DNA of 64,000 bases from assembly GCA_002746305.1 (NCBI GenBank), contig NVWV01000003.1, positions 139,999-203,998 of the forward strand. Reading direction: 5' to 3'. Below the pieces are notes generated by a model that ran no database searches, was not told where the DNA came from, and saw only the letters and a list, made by a program, of their open reading frames with translations. Positions 61,060 to 64,000 of this stretch are shown here, piece after piece (positions within the stretch are counted from its first letter, which is position 1; each line of letters opens with the position of its first letter). The stretch is from Bacteroidota bacterium (GTDB lineage: Bacteria > Bacteroidota > Bacteroidia > NS11-12g > UBA9320). A program made the position numbers and the translations under genes.

Positions 61060-64000
61060 TTATTGTAATGTATATCTAAGCGTAACTCCAAAGTCTGTTA
61101 ATGCACTCGGGAATGAATTACTGGTAACAGGGTTATTTGAATTTCTATTGTAGAACATTCTGAAGTTAAGGGCATCACTTATCTTATAATCCAAAGATGG
61201 ACGGATACTCATCGTTCTGATACCTGCAGTTGGTATATATGAATCTTGACCATCATTACCTTCTAAGGTTCTTACAATCGTTATCCCATCTCTGATAGAA
61301 AAATCAAATCGAATGTTTAAATCATTCTGCAATATGATTCTCTTACCCTGCATTTTTATTGGTAATCTTAGTCCACTGGTTCTATAACCTGCACCAATTA
61401 CATACTCTTTATTTCTAACCTCTACCATTCTGGCAGTGATTACATTAAGTTGTAAATTTCTATCCGTTTTAAACTCAAATTTAGCAGATATCCCATCCTT
61501 CGTTGTTACGTCAATTCCTATTAATGGTGTAAGTCGTTCAACTATGGTAACTCCACTTTGGTACAGGTACTGTGTAGCTAAATTAGCACCTCTCTCTAAA
61601 TCATCGGTACCATAGTCCAATGGTCTTTGGAATGACCCAATGGTTAGTGTAGATGAATATGCATGAGATATTGAAATATTACTAAAAATATCTTTAAATA
61701 TGTCCAATTTAGATAGCCCATTATAAGTAATTCTCCAATTTGGAATTGGAATTTTCTTGAAAGGAGTCAGTTCTACAGTACTAGCATTCTTTCCACTATA
61801 AGCTGCGATAAAGGAATGCAGAAGTACCTCCTGGTGCTTATTGCCATACCCTTTAGGGAAACTAGTACTATCATCTATTTGGTTTAGTTCATTGCCATAC
61901 AATGCTGAATATATTCCACCTTCACCAAAATCTCTAGCCTGTAATCTCAAGGCTATGGTATATCTGTTGTCCTTAAACTGAGTAAAAGTTGCTGATGAGT
62001 AATCATCGCCCAGTTTATCAAACATCGAACTCCATGTGCCAAATGATGTACTAAATGTTCCAATTTCCGTGTAAATAATATCATCATAAGACCCAGAAGA
62101 TTCTTGATAACGGAAATTACTATTTACATTTAAACTTTGTCTCCTATTAAAATTAATACTAATTCTAAAGCCTTTAATAGGTTCCAGCGTAGCAGATCCG
62201 TTCAGGTCAAATCCATTCAGATTAATGTAACGTGCAATCTGATTGGTATCAGTTGTTAAGAACCCACCTGCCGCAATATTATTCCTGAAATTTTCATCCT
62301 GAGAGCCAAAAACAAATGGTAATCCTGGAGTATTATTCTTAAAGTTCTGACCAATGTAATCTATGCTTTTTGTAAAACCAGGAAGAGTAGTACCATCTGT
62401 CTTAGTAATCCCCATTTGAGCCTGTTTTAGCATCATCAGGAATTTAAATAACCCTCGGGTACCTGCACTAATCTCTTCTTTTTTCTTTTCATCATCATCA
62501 TCATCATCCACGTCCTTCTTTACTTTTTTACGTGGTGGTGGTCGATTAATCTTACGTAAGAAAGGCACCTTATTATAAAGTGAGATGAAGTTAAAGTTGG
62601 TATTTACACCTATTGTTCTTGAATTCTGGATAGTATTACCCAAACTTTGTGAAGCAGGAGGAGCATTCCTCCATTCATAGTTAGCACTGTACCTTGTGGT
62701 AACAGTAGTCCAATTCAAAATCTTAATTTTTCTTAATGGTAACGAGTAATTTGCATTAACCGTTTGATTGAAGTTATTAAGTCGGCCCAATGCCCAAAAA
62801 TTATCCCAAACTTCCTGTTTCTTTTCTGGAGTATTTAATTCTCCTTCCGGTTCTTCTACCCATGAGTTTGCTGTTGCAGCATAGTCTACAGATAGACTCT
62901 TAGTAAGATTCCATTTCCAACCATAAAGTCGTCCTATACTAAAAGTTTTATCATAAAGTACTGGAACTATTGATTTGAAATTATCATTATCTCTGTTCAT
63001 TAGCTCAGAGTAACGTCTATTAACATCTACCCTAAAATTAAGATTTGTTGGGACCAAACCAATATTAAAGTCCTTAATCAAGGTAAGGCGTTTTGATTTG
63101 ATCTTTCTCTTAAACGGTTCCCACGATTTTGGTTTAGGACTAAAATTGTACCCCAAAGAAGACTTATAGGTCTTAGCATCATTCCTTTCTATTACTTGAC
63201 TACGTCTAAATAAACGTTGATATGCAAAAGAATAATTCCAATTTTCTATATCATAAAAATGTGGTTTACCTCCAGATGCTGCCGTTCTATTCTTTTTGAC
63301 ATTTGTAAAATTGAGGCTATATCGTGAAGAGTAATCCTGAGCTGCTTGCCTAATTCCATCCTTTTCAGTTTGTGTTTCAGCATTATTAATGGCTGTACGC
63401 AATAAGATATCTGGATTAAGTGGATAGAACTTAGGATTAATAATATTCTCACTATATCCAATAAACATAGGTACCGTAATTCCAGATTTTTGAGGGAAGA
63501 ATTTACCCAACTCTATATTTGAGGCTATATCGTATTGAATTTGTTCATTCAGATTTCGCTCATTTAGCTTTTTATCAATAGCACCAAAACCTATTGTTTG
63601 ATAATTACCAGAGACTGTAACATTGGCAAAATCTGCAAGCTTAGCCACCAAACGTGCATTGGCAGCATATCCTCCTTTGTTTGCAAAATCTACTAGTCTT
63701 AATTCATTGAACCATACTTCTGCAGATAGCTTATCTACAGAACTTGTCTCAGAATTTTTCACACCCAAAAGTATTGTTCTAACATTACTTAAATCAGGAA
63801 GGCCTACAATACTAATTTTATGTCCATTGGACAATGTTTCGGAGTAAAACCCATTCGGGTCACTTTGATTATTAAGTTGTCTATTCAGTTTTACTCTATA
63901 AAATTCTTCTAAGTCAACTATTATCTCATTTTCAGATGGCCAAACAGATGATGGATCAGCAACGCCTTCAGGTGAAATTATCAATGGAACTTCATATTGG
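61060..64000 (-). CDS. sprA: Cell surface/T9SS translocon protein SprA, C-terminal part (5' end beyond right edge)
   Basis: SAEVWFNELRLVDFANKGGYAANARLVAKLADFANVTVSGNYQTIGFGAID...; ends FGVTLRYTLQ; ORF open to the window edge. Confidence 0.9.
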   Translation of the reverse strand, partial: QYEVPLIISPEGVADPSSVWPSENEIIVDLEEFYRVKLNRQLNNQSDPNGFYSETLSNGHKISIVGLPDLSNVRTILLGVKNSETSSVDKLSAEVWFNELRLVDFANKGGYAANARLVAKLADFANVTVSGNYQTIGFGAIDKKLNERNLNEQIQYDIASNIELGKFFPQKSGITVPMFIGYSENIINPKFYPLNPDILLRTAINNAETQTEKDGIRQAAQDYSSRYSLNFTNVKKNRTAASGGKPHFYDIENWNYSFAYQRLFRRSQVIERNDAKTYKSSLGYNFSPKPKSWEPFKRKIKSKRLTLIKDFNIGLVPTNLNFRVDVNRRYSELMNRDNDNFKSIVPVLYDKTFSIGRLYGWKWNLTKSLSVDYAATANSWVEEPEGELNTPEKKQEVWDNFWALGRLNNFNQTVNANYSLPLRKIKILNWTTVTTRYSANYEWRNAPPASQSLGNTIQNSRTIGVNTNFNFISLYNKVPFLRKINRPPPRKKVKKDVDDDDDDEKKKEEISAGTRGLFKFLMMLKQAQMGITKTDGTTLPGFTKSIDYIGQNFKNNTPGLPFVFGSQDENFRNNIAAGGFLTTDTNQIARYINLNGFDLNGSATLEPIKGFRISINFNRRQSLNVNSNFRYQESSGSYDDIIYTEIGTFSTSFGTWSSMFDKLGDDYSSATFTQFKDNRYTIALRLQARDFGEGGIYSALYGNELNQIDDSTSFPKGYGNKHQEVLLHSFIAAYSGKNASTVELTPFKKIPIPNWRITYNGLSKLDIFKDIFSNISISHAYSSTLTIGSFQRPLDYGTDDLERGANLATQYLYQSGVTIVERLTPLIGIDVTTKDGISAKFEFKTDRNLQLNVITARMVEVRNKEYVIGAGYRTSGLRLPIKMQGKRIILQNDLNIRFDFSIRDGITIVRTLEGNDGQDSYIPTAGIRTMSIRPSLDYKISDALNFRMFYNRNSNNPVTSNSFPSALTDFGVTLRYTLQ

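Overview
This 64 kb window comes from a Bacteroidota (Cytophaga/Flavobacteria-like) chromosome. The evidence is gldH, a partial sprA, several type IX secretion (T9SS) substrates and TAnnTTTG promoter boxes. Much of it is housekeeping: ALDH7-type dehydrogenase, PepP, PPK2, rpmH-rnpA-yidD, CtpA, metF, rsgA, GPx, lpdA, monomeric icd, purL and a tRNA-Pro(GGG). Four regions stand out. (1) At 9.6-17.1 kb there is an accessory island of secreted or lipoprotein genes. Its tandem lipoprotein array has each gene followed by an unannotated small ORF that begins in an ATGA stop/start overlap and is homologous to the C-terminal tail of the upstream 685-aa protein. Two promoter regions in this island share a repeat family of about 95 bp, a TAGCTTTG box and a hairpin with compensatory changes. 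(2) At 26.35-27.91 kb a ~150-bp direct duplication has fused the 5' end of a DUF2452-type gene onto an orphan gene. (3) A TPP riboswitch at about 50.82-50.90 kb lies ahead of a TonB-dependent receptor, which is therefore probably a thiamine-related transporter. (4) At 55.2-60.6 kb there is a compact six-gene operon with EgtB, EgtD, a DUF427 protein, a DUF2461 protein, a Rieske-glutamate-synthase fusion and an orphan protein, next to a PLP-dependent aminotransferase-V gene. All calls come from reading motifs and translations; no database search was run.
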